Source of the DNA: Silene conica
Lineage: Eukaryota; Streptophyta; Magnoliopsida; Caryophyllales; Caryophyllaceae
Assembly: GCA_029255685.2 (NCBI GenBank)
Contig: CM055315.2
Coordinates: forward strand, 49,753,358 to 49,817,357
Direction of reading: 5' to 3'
Length of the DNA: 64,000 nucleotides
The position numbers and the translations under genes were made by a program. Shown one piece after another: positions 10,803 through 22,700 of the stretch. The first letter of the stretch is position 1. The number at the start of each line of letters is the position of its first letter. The notes under the pieces are model-generated. The model saw only the letters and a list, made by a program, of their open reading frames with translations. It ran no database searches and was not told the origin of the DNA.

Positions 10803-13200
10803 CTATCCGCTAAAGATGCGGAAAACCTCGGACCACGGCTTTTGGCGATATGCCGTAGTCTCCACCGTGTTTGTTTGAATGACAAAACATGTCTCCTCTC
10901 CGTCGCAAAGCATATGCGACGGACTCTTCTCTTGAGCTTTTCTTCTCCTTCTCTTATCCTCCTCATCGGTAATGTCCGGGTCCTCATCCTCCTTATAGCT
11001 TAGGAATCCCAGCCCTCCTCTTTGCACTATGGCGTCCTTTATTGTGGGTTTCCCCAAACCAATTCCTGCAGTAGTCACAATATAAGCATCCTCCATATTG
11101 CACCCAATCTGGGGCGGAGGTGTAAAAACAGGTATAGGAGTAGGTAATAAAGTAGGGGAAGTAGTGATGACCTTATACTTCTTTTCAGAAGTAATAACAT
11201 TGCAAGTAATAGGGGTCAAGGCAACCTTCTTCCTATAGGATAGACCATAAATAATAGAATGCTTTCCTACTTTGAAGGTCAAGGTCCCAGTTCCTACATC
11301 TATGATGGCTCCTGCAGTGTGGAGGAACGGTCTCCCTAGTATTATAGGTATATCGGCATCCTCAGGGATATCCAAAACTACAAAGTCGACTGGGAAGAAA
11401 AACCTGTCAATACGCACAGGGATGTTTTCCAACACCCCTATGGGTTCCATGGATGTACGGTCAGCGATCTGGACAGTCATACTAGTTACTACAAAATTTG
11501 TCATTCCGAGTTTTAAGGCTACGCTTAGGGGCATGACACTTATACTAGCTCCTAGATCGCATAGGGCCTTTTTAACAAGGAAGTTTTCTATATTGCAAGG
11601 TACAGAAAAACTTCCAGGGTCCTCCAGCTTATGAGGGGCAGTGACATGTGATAGGAAGCTGGAGGATTCTTCAGTGAGGGCTACCGACTCAACCTTATCT
11701 AAAGACCGCTTTCTTGACAAAAGTTGTCTCATAAATTTAAGATATGAAGGAACCTGTTGAACTAGTTCTAAAAACGGAACTTGAACATTTAATGATCGAA
11801 TTACGTCTTTAAATTTATCAAACGATACCTGTTCCTTGGTTGGTATGAGTCTCTCTGGAAAAGGAAGGGCGGAAGATTCAGTATTTGCAGCCCTTCTCAG
11901 AAACTTAGGGGTCTTATCACCCCGGAAAAGGAAGTCCCTTAAGTTGTCCGACATTTCAGGTCTGAAAGCGTTCCCCTGTTCAGCGTCGGGGGTCGGTCGA
12001 CCCTCCTCCTCGGTCGATCGACCGACTTCCTGTACAGCGGGAATTTCTGGAATCTGCTCAGAGGTCGGTCGACCTGGCTCTTGGGTCGGTCGACCTTCCT
12101 CGCTGTTATTCGGCTTCGGCTGTTTCTCCTTATTTTTCTAGCCTGCTCTCTCACTTCCCACCTTAGCTCCACTTCTCAGCGATATGATGTTTAGAGTCTC
12201 TTTCTTTTGGTCCGTCTTGGTCGGAAGTTGACCAGGAGCCCTAGTATCATTCTTGCTCGCGATTTGAGCAATTTGGGACTCTAACATCTTCATCCCTGCT
12301 TCCCTTGCCTGAGATTCCTTCTGAACTAACCCAATGAGGTTTTGGATGAAAGCATCCGTATTGGGTGGTGGGTTCGAAGGTGGTTGAGGGTTGAAGGGTG
12401 GTTTTTGGAAACCTTGCTTATGTGGAGGGATGTATGTGGAATTTTGTTGAGGTTGTAGATGTTGTGGGTTAAGTACATTTTGGCTTGTCCACCTCATGTT
12501 GGGATGGACATTATTATTATTCGGATCATAAAAATTATTCCCACGATAGTGCTGAAAGGCGGCACACGTCTCATTAGATGAGGTACAAAATTTTGACACG
12601 TGCCCCTCTCCATTACATCTCTCACATACAAACGGTCCGTCTTGAACGGCATTCACCTGGTACATACCTCCTTTACTTCCACTCCCAATATCGAACTTCC
12701 CACCACTCTTCAGCTTATCTAACTTGGCCATCAAGGCCTCAATAGGCTACGTTAGACTCGGCTTTCCTTTTTTTACCACGGGAAGTCACATGTTCAGCAC
12801 GGTGTACAGCAACGTCTTCTATTATCTTGAGACCCTTAGTCTCTCCAGAATTCTCTTGGAACCTTCTGTTGGCTGCAGCATCCAAGTAGGCCCTGTTGTC
12901 CTCATAGAGGCCATTGTAGAACTGGTTACAAAGAAACCATTGTTCGAATCCATGATGTGGTATGGATCGAACAAGTCTCTTGAACCTGTCCCAAGCCTCA
13001 CTAAGTTCTTCATTAGGCCCTTCCGTCTTGGCCGCAGAGTAGTACTTCCTGTAGAATGCCAAGGCCAAGGTGTTCCAATCTGTGACTCCCGCAGCAGTGC
13101 GGTCTAGATCTCTGTACCATTCCCTTGCAGAATCCCTGAGAGAGAAGATGAACATAGTTTGTTTAATTTGGTCCTGTGTCACTCCTTCTGGGGGTGCAAT
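10803..13200 (-). pseudogene. Gypsy gag C-terminal part and aspartic protease (fossil)
   Basis: Read leftwards from 13200, the gag capsid region contains IFSLRDSAREWYRDLD, followed by a CCHC-like knuckle (CERCNGEGHVSKFC, about 12630-12585) and a Pro/Gln/Asn-rich stretch. A region at about 12100-11985 has VDRP repeats, encoded by the GGTCGACC palindromes. A retropepsin-like protease follows, with catalytic CDLGASISVMP (about 11560-11525) and PIILGRPFL (about 11345). These are the capsid and processing functions of an Athila/Tat-like element. The upstream part of gag lies across the CACTA at 40467-40919. The coding region is broken, mainly by that insertion and by perhaps a few smaller changes. 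Confidence 0.85.
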
Positions 13201-13299
13201 AGACACTACTACAAATATAGGTTTAGGAGACGGGGCTAATGGAACGAAATTTTGCGGAACCGCCCTAATGTGTCACTAAAGATGCGCGGGAATTTTTAA

Positions 13300-13700
13300 T
13301 TCAGAAATACAAGACGGTTCCCATTATAACCCGTCTTTATTTGTTCTAAATAAACTAAAGAGAACGGTTAAAATACTTAACCGTGCTCTTATGTTATCAT
13401 TTGGAAAGCTAAGAGAACGGTTGCCTAGAGAACCGTGCTCTTTGCTTTTCGTAAAAACTAAAAGAAGACGGTTGCCTAGAGAACCGTTCTCTTTGCTTTT
13501 CATTATAACTAAAAGAGAACGGTTGCCTTTAGAACCGTTCTCTTTGCTTCTAAAAGAGAACGGTTGCCTTGAGAACCGTTCTCTTTGCTTTTCATAAAAA
13601 AAATTCATTATAACTAAAAGAGAACGGTTGCCTTTAGAACCGTTCTCTTTGCTTCTAAAAGAAGACGGTTGATTTGTGAACCGTTCTCTTTGCTCTTCAT
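13300..13700. repeat. CACTA left subterminal inverted-repeat array
   Basis: About seven head-to-head pairs of AGAGAACGGTTGCC and GAACCGTTCTCTTTGC separated by a few bases, in roughly 35-50 bp steps, plus a diverged pair near 13311-13345. Such arrays bind the TNPA-type protein in En/Spm elements (family knowledge). Each pair could also fold as a hairpin. Confidence 0.9.
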
Positions 13701-14200
13701 AAAAATTAAACAAACATAACGTGTAACACACAGTAACTGCAGCCTTCGAAAACCTTTGAAATTCTGCGAATTCAAAGTCTGCGTATTTTCCACATTCAGT
13801 CTTGCTGATATCTGCGAATTCAATCTTGCTATCAATCGTCCGCCATAGTTTCTTCTTCACCAAGCAACTGAACCATAATCGTACGCCCTCTTTCTCCTTT
13901 ACTCTTGTTTGAATTACCAATTTTCTCGATTTTATTTGGGTTATTAGGTTTTATGAATGTTTATGTGGTTTTGATGTTGAATATATGATTGTTGTTACTT
14001 GGTTATTACTTGAGCTACTCTGATATGGAACATAGTTCACCCTGGGCATTAGTTTCTATTTTTGTTTCATTACTTTTACTGTTTTTCCGGCTATTCTCAT
14101 ACACATCGAATTCCCAATGTTTGTAGATGTACAAATGTTTTGCTAGCCTGTGTGGTTTTTGTTTGTAACAAACACCAATTTTGTTCAAAATTACTGTCGA
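13701..14200 (+). other. CACTA leader, no gene recognised
   Basis: Sequence between the subterminal array and the LTR-like patch. It probably contains the promoter and 5' leader of the transposase gene, but no clear TATA box or exon can be assigned. Confidence 0.4.
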
Positions 14201-14700
14201 TGGTTTGATACAAAACGTGCTGAACAGGAGGGTTTGATGGTGGTTTGTCGATGGTTGTAGGTGAGACGAGAGGGTGTTGGTACCACCTCTGGGACCACCG
14301 TGGGTCAGTGGTGACAACGGTGGTGGCCAGAGGTGGTGTGGGGCAAGGGGGTGAGAGAAATCCTAACGGGAAAAGGAGGGGGAGTGTAGGTGAGTTGCTG
14401 GGAAACGAATAACAGTGTGTGTGTGACGGGTTTTGGGCAGTACGTTAGGGCAGTAATGGTGGGTTCTGGTGGCAGCGAGAAGGTGGTGGTTGTAGTAGGT
14501 GGTGCAAGCTAGGGAGTGAGGTTGATAGTGGTGGCTAGGGGTGGCCCGGCTGGTGGTTTTCTAGCCTTGAAGTTGAGTGCGCGGGTGAGTAAAGACGAAG
14601 TGGCTGCCTGAGGTTAGTTAAGTTGTTGGTCGTGGGGTTTGATCCCTGGATCAAAGGGTAGGGGGATGTTTGTTATTTATGTTTATTGATGATATTATTA
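14200..14700 (+). repeat. Tekay-like LTR fragment inside the CACTA leader
   Basis: A G-rich stretch clearly related to 60190-60480 of the solo LTR at 59370-61878. Shared strings include GTGCAAGCTAGGGA and TTGATAGTGGTGGCTAGGGG, in the same order with similar spacing, and both are followed by ATT-rich sequence. No LTR ends or target duplication are seen, so it is a fragment carried by the transposon upstream of its transposase gene. Confidence 0.7.
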
Positions 14701-14880
14701 TTATTATCATTACGGTATTATTATTTGAGTATTGTTGATATTAATATCGTCATTTTATTGTTGTTTTTAACATTAGTGATATTATTACTATTAGTATTAT
14801 TATTGCTATTAGTATTATTATCGTTAATAATTGAATTATGAATTTAATAATTGAATTATGTTGTAATTATGTAGCCGAAT
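14700..14880 (+). repeat. ATT-rich low-complexity stretch
   Basis: Imperfect ATT/TTA repeats directly before the transposase start codon. A similar stretch follows the related patch in the solo LTR at 60600-60790. Confidence 0.7.
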
Positions 14881-16297
14881 ATGGCTCGTACTTGGATGAT
14901 TAATGGGAAAAAGGGCGAAGTAGAATATGATGCCGGGTTAGCTGAATTTATGACTTCGTAATAAAGAACGTGAAAGACAAATCTAGTATGGCGTGCCCTT
15001 GTGATATGTGCCGGAATATTAGGTATATGAGCTTTGGAGATGTAAGAATACATTTAAATAAGACAAATTTTAATCCAAAGTACACTTGTTGGATTTTCCA
15101 TGGAGAATCAAAAAATTTAGATGGAATAGATGTCCAATTTGGGGAGATTGAGAGAGAAACATGCTTGAGTGACGATGAAGAGCCCGATGAGTCTAATTCA
15201 CTAGAAGATCTGGGTTGTAATATGAATACTGAGGCAGGAGATGGGTGTGACGATATGTTGGATAAATCATGGGGAGATATGTTTGGAGGTGATGAGCAAG
15301 AAGGTATTGTAGATGAAACTGATGGAATCTTGATGAAAATGATTTGGAGGATATTAGTGTTGTATTGGAGAAATTGAAAGATTCTGAAGTGCCTCTTTAT
15401 AGTAGTTGTAAGCACACTAAATTGGCAGCTCTTGTTAAGTTATATAATTTAAAAGCAACAAATGGGTGGAGTGACAAGAGTTTCACAGACCTCCTGAAAT
15501 TATTAAAGGACATGCTCCCCGAAAATAATGTACTTCCTGATCGTACATATGAGGCAAAGAAGATACTTAGGGGAATTGGTATGAAATATGAAAAAATCCA
15601 CGCATGTCCCAATGATTGCATATTATATCGCAAAGGATATGCTAATCTCACTAGTTGTCCAGTGTGTAAGGAATGGCGATATCAAAAGAAGGAGGGGATC
15701 CCAACTAAAGTTTTGTGGTACTTTCCAATAATTCCTAGGTTGATACGATTATTTGCGAATAAAGATGATGCCAAATTACTCTCATGGCATAGTACATCAA
15801 AAGCAAATGATGGGAAGTTGAGACACCCGGCCGATGGGAAAGACTGGAAGTTTATTGATGCAAAATATTATGGATTCATTGAAGAGATTTGGGAGTTAGA
15901 TTACACAGATTTTCTAATACCTATATTTGGATGCAAGTGGATTGAAACTACTAGTGGAGTTCGCAAGGATGAACTAGGATTCACCTTAGTAAATCTTAAT
16001 AAAGTTGGTCATAAGGAGGATCCTTTTATTATAGGGACACAAGCGAAACAAGTATTTTATGTCACCGATCCATCGGATAAAAAGTGGTCAGTTGTGCTAT
16101 CTGTAAGAAGTAAGACCACAATGGATAGTTGCGATGACGATGTGGTATTTGAGGGCTTTGATCCTCGTGTACCACATTTAGATGATACGGATATATTTGA
16201 GCCTTCTAGTTTATATGTTCGTGATGACCATGACGAAGGGATATGGACCAATACCGAGTCTTCTTCTAAAAAACGCCCTCGCGGTTTTGACGCATGA
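14881..16297 (+). pseudogene. CACTA transposase (TNP2-type), catalytic core deleted
   Basis: It starts MARTWMINGKKGEVEYDAGL, then CPCDMCRNIRYMS, then FHGES, an N-terminal Transpos_assoc-like domain (14881-15110). Acidic sequence follows, then the TNP2 N-terminal part (LRGIGMKYEKIHACPNDCIL; CPVCKEWRY; LRHPADGKDWKF, to about 15850). The frame then runs directly into a DUF4216-like domain (YYGFIEEIWELDY; GFTLVNLNKVG; WSVVL, 15865-16095) and a basic tail. In complete TNP2 proteins a long Transposase_21 catalytic region lies between these parts, so it has been lost. Small frameshifts are also apparent near 14960 and 15340. The copy cannot make an active transposase. Confidence 0.85.
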
Positions 16298-16309
16298 TTA
16301 GGTACGATT

Positions 16310-16370
16310 TAATATTTTTATTATTATTATTATTATATTGTTATTATTATTATTATTATTATTATTAAAT
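16310..16370 (+). repeat. (TTA)n microsatellite
   Basis: Near-perfect ATT/TTA repeat just after the transposase stop. A shorter one lies at about 16507-16530. Between them CTGACTTCAGTCCAAGCAA occurs twice with small changes (about 16404 and 16459). Confidence 0.85.
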
Positions 16371-16774
16371 GCTTTTCCTTTTTTTACTATGGGCAGCAAC
16401 GACCTGACTTCAGTCCAAGCAACGCTTCAGTCCCATTATAAAATGTAGACTGATGATCTGACTTCAGTCCAAGCAAACGCTTCAGTCCAAGCAACACTTC
16501 TGTCCCATTATTATTATTATTATTATTATCATATAGAATCATTTAGTTTTCTTGGTTGTTTATTTTTGCTTAGTGGCAGTATGAGACTTCTTGTAATTGG
16601 CTCCATTATTGATGTTTTAATATAATTTCTCACATTTTACCGCTTTTCATCAGAAGCATTCCTCATCTACATTTCTTATATGCTTTCCTATCATGCATGT
16701 TCCAGTGACTTGCTTTCCCTGTTGTGACTTGCTTTCCCTGTTGTGACTTGTTATCCCTGTTTTTTTTTGTACAG

Positions 16775-19700
16775 TTGAACAATGGGCCCGCAAAACGTAA
16801 AAGAAGTCGAAAGAACAACTCTGTTGAGGACGCAAGCGGAAAGAAGGGGATATCTTCTCACAGGGGCCGAACTGTTTTAGATATGGCTGCAAGAGCTATT
16901 AAAGAGAAACAACCCATACAACTTGAGTGGGACAAAGAAGATAAATTGCCGACAGGAAAATATGCATCTAAGTTTAGTTCATGGATAGGCGTGACTGTTC
17001 GGGGGAATGTTAGTCCCGCACTGGATAGTTGGGAGGATGTGGATCAACCGACGTTGAACCTTATGCTGAGTGAACTGACGGTATGTTATTTTAACCTATA
17101 TAATGATCCTCTTATTATTTCAATGAAGTTGAAGTATGAGTTAAGATGAATAAATGGTGGGTTAATGTAATTGATTTGACATTTATGTTTTTGTGAATGT
17201 TTATGTGGTTTGATGATGAATATAAGATATATAAATGGTGGGTTAATGTAATTGATGAAGGGCTTATTAGTTTGCTTGGGTTTGGGTGTTAACAATTTAT
17301 GAAATACCATGTCACATGTACTGCTGCTCTATGCTACTACTTACTGCGTTTTCGAATGCTTTTATTAGTACTCATATGATCCTATTGTTGCTACTACTTC
17401 CTACCTCTATTTCTGCAACACTACACCACGCCTTTACTGCATTTCGGGGTCTGTACCCCTGCACATCTGCAACCACTGCAGTACTACTTTACCTTCGTGC
17501 ATCATGACATTCCCGCTATTACCTACTGCATTCTGTTTATTGCCAATATGTCGTGTCTGTTCTGCTCCTTTTGTTTCTGCCTTATAATGTGGCTGCTCTC
17601 ACTTACACTACTCTAGTACTGTGGTTGCTGCATATTACTACTCTACCTATTTCTGTCCTGCTCCTTCTGTTTCTGCAATTCGGTGGTTGATCTAGTGTGT
17701 TGCTGTACATACCTGATGTCCTATGCTTAATACTACTGTTGCTGTAACTACTACGATATTGCACCAGACCCCCCCCCCCCCCCTACTGCACTCATTTTTC
17801 TACTTCTGTCCGCTTCTCTGGTCTGTTCAGACCAGAACAGCCACTGAACAGCCACTACACCCTGGCTACTACTGCTATTAGTATTGTATACTTCTATTGC
17901 TTATCATTAGTATTGTACGCTATTATTGTTTATGTACCACAATTGTTAATTGTTAAGAGGGTATAAGTTGAATATATTATCATAGTTTTGATTGAGCAAT
18001 ACAAATTTCAGGGTGCTTTCCATGTCATTGAAGAGCGTCACAATTGGTGTCTCCAAAAGTTGGCTGAATTATGGAGAAAATGGAAATGCACTTTGGTTCG
18101 TGAGTGGATGTATGATGAGACGGGAGCTATCCAGAAGACACCACCACCCTTGTATAAGCAGATTACACAAGATGATTGGAACAAGTTTCTGGCATCTCAC
18201 ACTAGTGAAAAATTCAAGGTAATATTTCTATTTTTGTAGACACGCAAATTATTTCATGATAATATGTATGTATATAATAGTATCTCGTACTATTTTCTTC
18301 TCTATATGATTTATGTTATTAGGCGATCAGTGATAAGAACAAGGAGAATGCCTCTAAAAAAAAGGGAAATACTTTGGCTCACGAGCAGGATATCGAGGGA
18401 TTCAAGTTAAAGTCGTAAGTTCTATGTATTGGTTTCATTTTTTAGCTAACTTCTAGGTCAAAAGTTGGCATGAATTCTCATAAACTCTCTTCTTTTTTGA
18501 TAGAAAGAAGATTTAGCTGCCAAGGGAAAACCAGTGGAAAAAGTTGATCAATATTTAACTTGGCTAAGGGCTCACAAGTCAGCGAAAGGGGACATGACTG
18601 ATTATGATAAGGAAGTTGCTTTGAAAATTGTAAGTTGAACATTTTTGTAATTTAACTCGGTTTAGTTCAGTTGTTTAATTTATTAGTGCTATTTATTCAT
18701 TTTTTTTGGCTGCTAAAAACTTAATTAATATTGCTGATTTGCAGGAATCCCTTGAAAAGGATGTTGAGGCTGGTTTATTTGTGCCCGAAGGACGGGAAGA
18801 CGTACTCGCTAAGGCGATAGGCAAGCCTGAGCATCCGGGCCGTGTGCGAGGAATTCCTAACGGTATTTCCATAACTGAGTATTTTGGGAAGGGACCAAAA
18901 AAACCGACAAGAGAAGAGTTATACGAGAAGATCAATTGCATGCAACTCCAAATTGATGACTTGGAAAAGCTGAAATCAGTGATGATGCAGTTTTGGCTAA
19001 CTGGTGAGAAGCCAAATACTAAAGTATTAGACGATTTAATGAACGGAAGAACATCTATGAGTACCGAGGGATCGACAAATTCTGCATCACTACAAGTGAG
19101 TGAAGAGCCATGCCCAGAGGAGACACCCCGAGAGGAGGATTATCAAACACCCAAGACTAATGTTCTCAAGATTCCTACCATATCACCACGGCAGGTTGTA
19201 AAAGGTTTTCATTAAGAAGGATCTGTAAGCTTTGCATTTAAAACACTATCTAGTTCAAAGTCGATGAAAAAAGTTTTAAAACACTAATCTATCTATGCAG
19301 GGGTCTCACAGGCAATCACTCTCACTAAAAGGAGTGCAATCACTGCAAGTGACTGAGGATCCACCCGTGACCAATGTTTTGAAGATTCCTGGCCCAGTAA
19401 CACAACAGGTATATATGTAAGCTTTTCATTAAAGACGTTACTTTATAGTAAATGAAAAAAGTTTGAAATTCTACTATAACTTAAATTTTCAGGCTTGGAA
19501 AGATTGTGTGCTATCACTGCCAAACAAATCATCGAAGATAGTGGCTTCAGGAATGGTATACCTATCAAGTAAGGACGAATTTGTTTCCATTCATGGCAGT
19601 GCCCTTCGTGATGGTTTTAGAAAAGTGTCAATCAAGGAAATCTATTCTGGGTCGGAAAATGTTGATTTACCAATGCATGTTGGTGATATGATAACATTGA

Positions 19701-22700
19701 CTCATGCTAAGGGTTCATTTATTCAGTGGCCGCAAAGTCATATACATAGTCCTGTTGATAAGGTAACTAAGATTTCTAGCTAGTATAATGATATAAGATA
19801 CACTGAGAGTTATACCATTTATCAACTTATTTATGCCAACTTATTTATGCCAACTTTTAGATAAACATGAAAAAGAATGATCAAGGAAAAAATAAAGCAG
19901 CAGCAGCAAAGAAGTCCAAGCCTCAGAAGTGTTCGCCCTCGATTTCGCCATCTTCTTTCCTTGGAATTGAAGTTAGTCACAATTTTAAGCAAAAGAAGAG
20001 GACCATGGATTTGAAGTTATTAGAAACTGAGGCTCGGGTTTTAAAGGCAAGTGGGACAATGATCAGTGTTCCCATTGATGAACATGTGTTACACAATGAA
20101 CAAACTTGCTACATTAGTTATGAGGAGGTTGTTCATTTGTTAGATGAACAAATGATTGGTGCCTCTCACATTACACTCTTTATGAGGTTCGGTCTCTTTG
20201 TTTAAGCTTCCCCTTTGCAACCCCATTAGTATATATCTGATAATATGCAAACTAGTACTAGATAGTTACTATGGATTCTTATTGTTGTAGGTATTTGAGT
20301 GATCTTTGTTAGTTATGAAAACTATGTGTTTAGACTATCTAAACAAAATATTAAATTCTCTTAATTTAATTTATATATGATCTAGTACATGCATGTAGAT
20401 TTATATGAAAAGAAAAAAAAACTTACATCGGTTTCAAGACGGAAAAACCATACTACAATTCCTTTGTAATATAGACCGATGACTAAAAGGAGTTCAAACC
20501 CAAGTTTCTAAAATAAGAAACCTCCTCTTGAAACACCCAAGAGATCACCACAAACAACCTTAATTTACTAGCTAGATAAAATAAGAATAACCCCTTTTTT
20601 ATTATACTACAAATATATTATTACTACTAATAATATAAGATGTATAATATATTTATTTATGAGTTTTGATGAAGAAGGTGATTAAACAAGATAGTAAGAT
20701 CTTCCTTTTTCCCTCTAATTAGTTTGGCCAAGTAGAAGAAAAATTAGGAAAATGATCTTATTCATGCTTATATATATATAATAGATAATGATATGTGGCA
20801 TTAAAATGGGCTCATTAAAATGATGATTCATGTTTATAAAACATGAGTCAAATGATGATTCATGTTTAATAAACATGAGTCATACGGCCCATTTGTTGAT
20901 TTTTGGCCCAATTTCAAATTTTAATATTTGTCCCACAAGTACTTATAAGTCCAATACTTAATCATCTAATATAATTAAGAGTTAATTAAATTATTCAACA
21001 ATTAAATAATATAATTAAATAAAAATATACACTTAACTTTTAAGTAATATTTTACCACTATATCAATATATAATAGGTGATTGGACACCCATTTAGCTAA
21101 TTTTATAACTCCTTATAACATTTATTAGCTAATTATCATTACCTCGTAATATATATAACCGTCTCAAGAAATTTAATAATTATCATATAATAATTAGATT
21201 TCACTTTTATTTAATCATATTAAATAAATTTTCGTCAGTCAGTTATCTTATAATTGACCCAAGTTCCAAACTTGTTCATCTTAAAACTCACTTGACTACC
21301 CATTAGTCAAATATTCAAGGGATTAATTAAAATGTATCTTTATACAATATAATTAGTTTTTTTATTGAGGTTCACTCCTATAGGTGTGACCGAGAGGGAT
21401 CAGTTGATTACCGCCGTCTTACGGCAGTAACATCTAACTCTAGCTAGCTGATTGTTACCAATATACGTTAATCAACTGACAATAATTTATTATAAATATA
21501 TCCCTTATTTATTCCTCTTATGAGATTTATTATGTAGACGCACTATTGTGGAGGACACTTACTCCAACAATCTCCCACTTGTCCGATACAAGTTGTGCGT
21601 TACCAATTCTCGTGTCCATTAAAATCTCCCACTCAATGCAAGGTGTCTTTCAGGTCATACTTGCACTTGAACATATCGTGAGTAGTTTCCTCGATTGAGA
21701 GAATAACTGTCTGACCGGATACTAATCCGAGCGTGGCCACGCATTTTCAGTCATATCTCCTCGAGTGGCCCTGAGATTTTGTAAATCAAAAATGAGTGGA
21801 CAACTCCTGTTGACCTATTTTCTTCGTTCAATACAGATCACCATGACCCAGTAGATGCCCATCAGCCTCCTTTTACGGTGCGACTTAGGACAAAAACCTA
21901 AGCCAATCGGAAACTGTATTGACTTAGACAAATAGACTCCAGTCAAAAGAATCGACTCGTAGGAATAATATAGAAGTCTTTACCACGACCAGATAACAAA
22001 AATTATAAGACTCCATATATGGTCACTGCCCGACAGAATATATCTGCCTATGTAATCAACTAGTCATCTCTATGACCCTATGGCTGTCAAACCCGCCATC
22101 AATTGACTTACAATCTAGTTACTCCTGGACGTCACCCTAATAAGCAACTAGGGACAAAAATACAATGAAATTCCTATTCACTTTAAGTAGGGTTCAACGT
22201 TGTCTCAACAACCTACTAGGAATCAAAGTATTTATAAACGATAAATGCAACTATGTAAACAATGATTTAGAACCAAATTACATATTATTTATAGCAAATC
22301 AGGTACACGTTTCAATCCCATCGAAAATACATGATTATTATGCTTAGCCTGCGACAAAGGCTTGGTTAGAGGATCAGCAATGTTATCCTCTGTCCCAACC
22401 TTACAAATCGCTATTTCCTTCCTATCAATATAGTCTCTAATTACATGATACTTTCTGAGTATATGTCTTGATTTATTACTAGACTTGGGCTCCTTTGCTT
22501 GGAAAATTGCCCCACTGTTGTCACATAAAATAGTGACTGGATCAACAACAGAAGGGACCACTTTAATTCCTTCTAAAAATTGCCTAATCCAAACAGCTTC
22601 TTTCGCAGCTTCTGATGCTGCAAGATACTCAGCTTCCGTTGTAGAATCTGCAGTCACACTCTGTTTGAAACTCTTCCAGCTGATAGCACCACCATTCAAC

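Noticed and set aside
13300-13700. Regular repeats that at first glance resemble a CRISPR array
   Set aside because: The units are inverted pairs within a CACTA end, the spacers are not unique, and this is a plant nuclear context.
13324-13920. 198-residue frame with repeated RFxxQPFSFRSKENGSKGNRS-like units
   Set aside because: The repeats are the translated CACTA subterminal array, not a protein.
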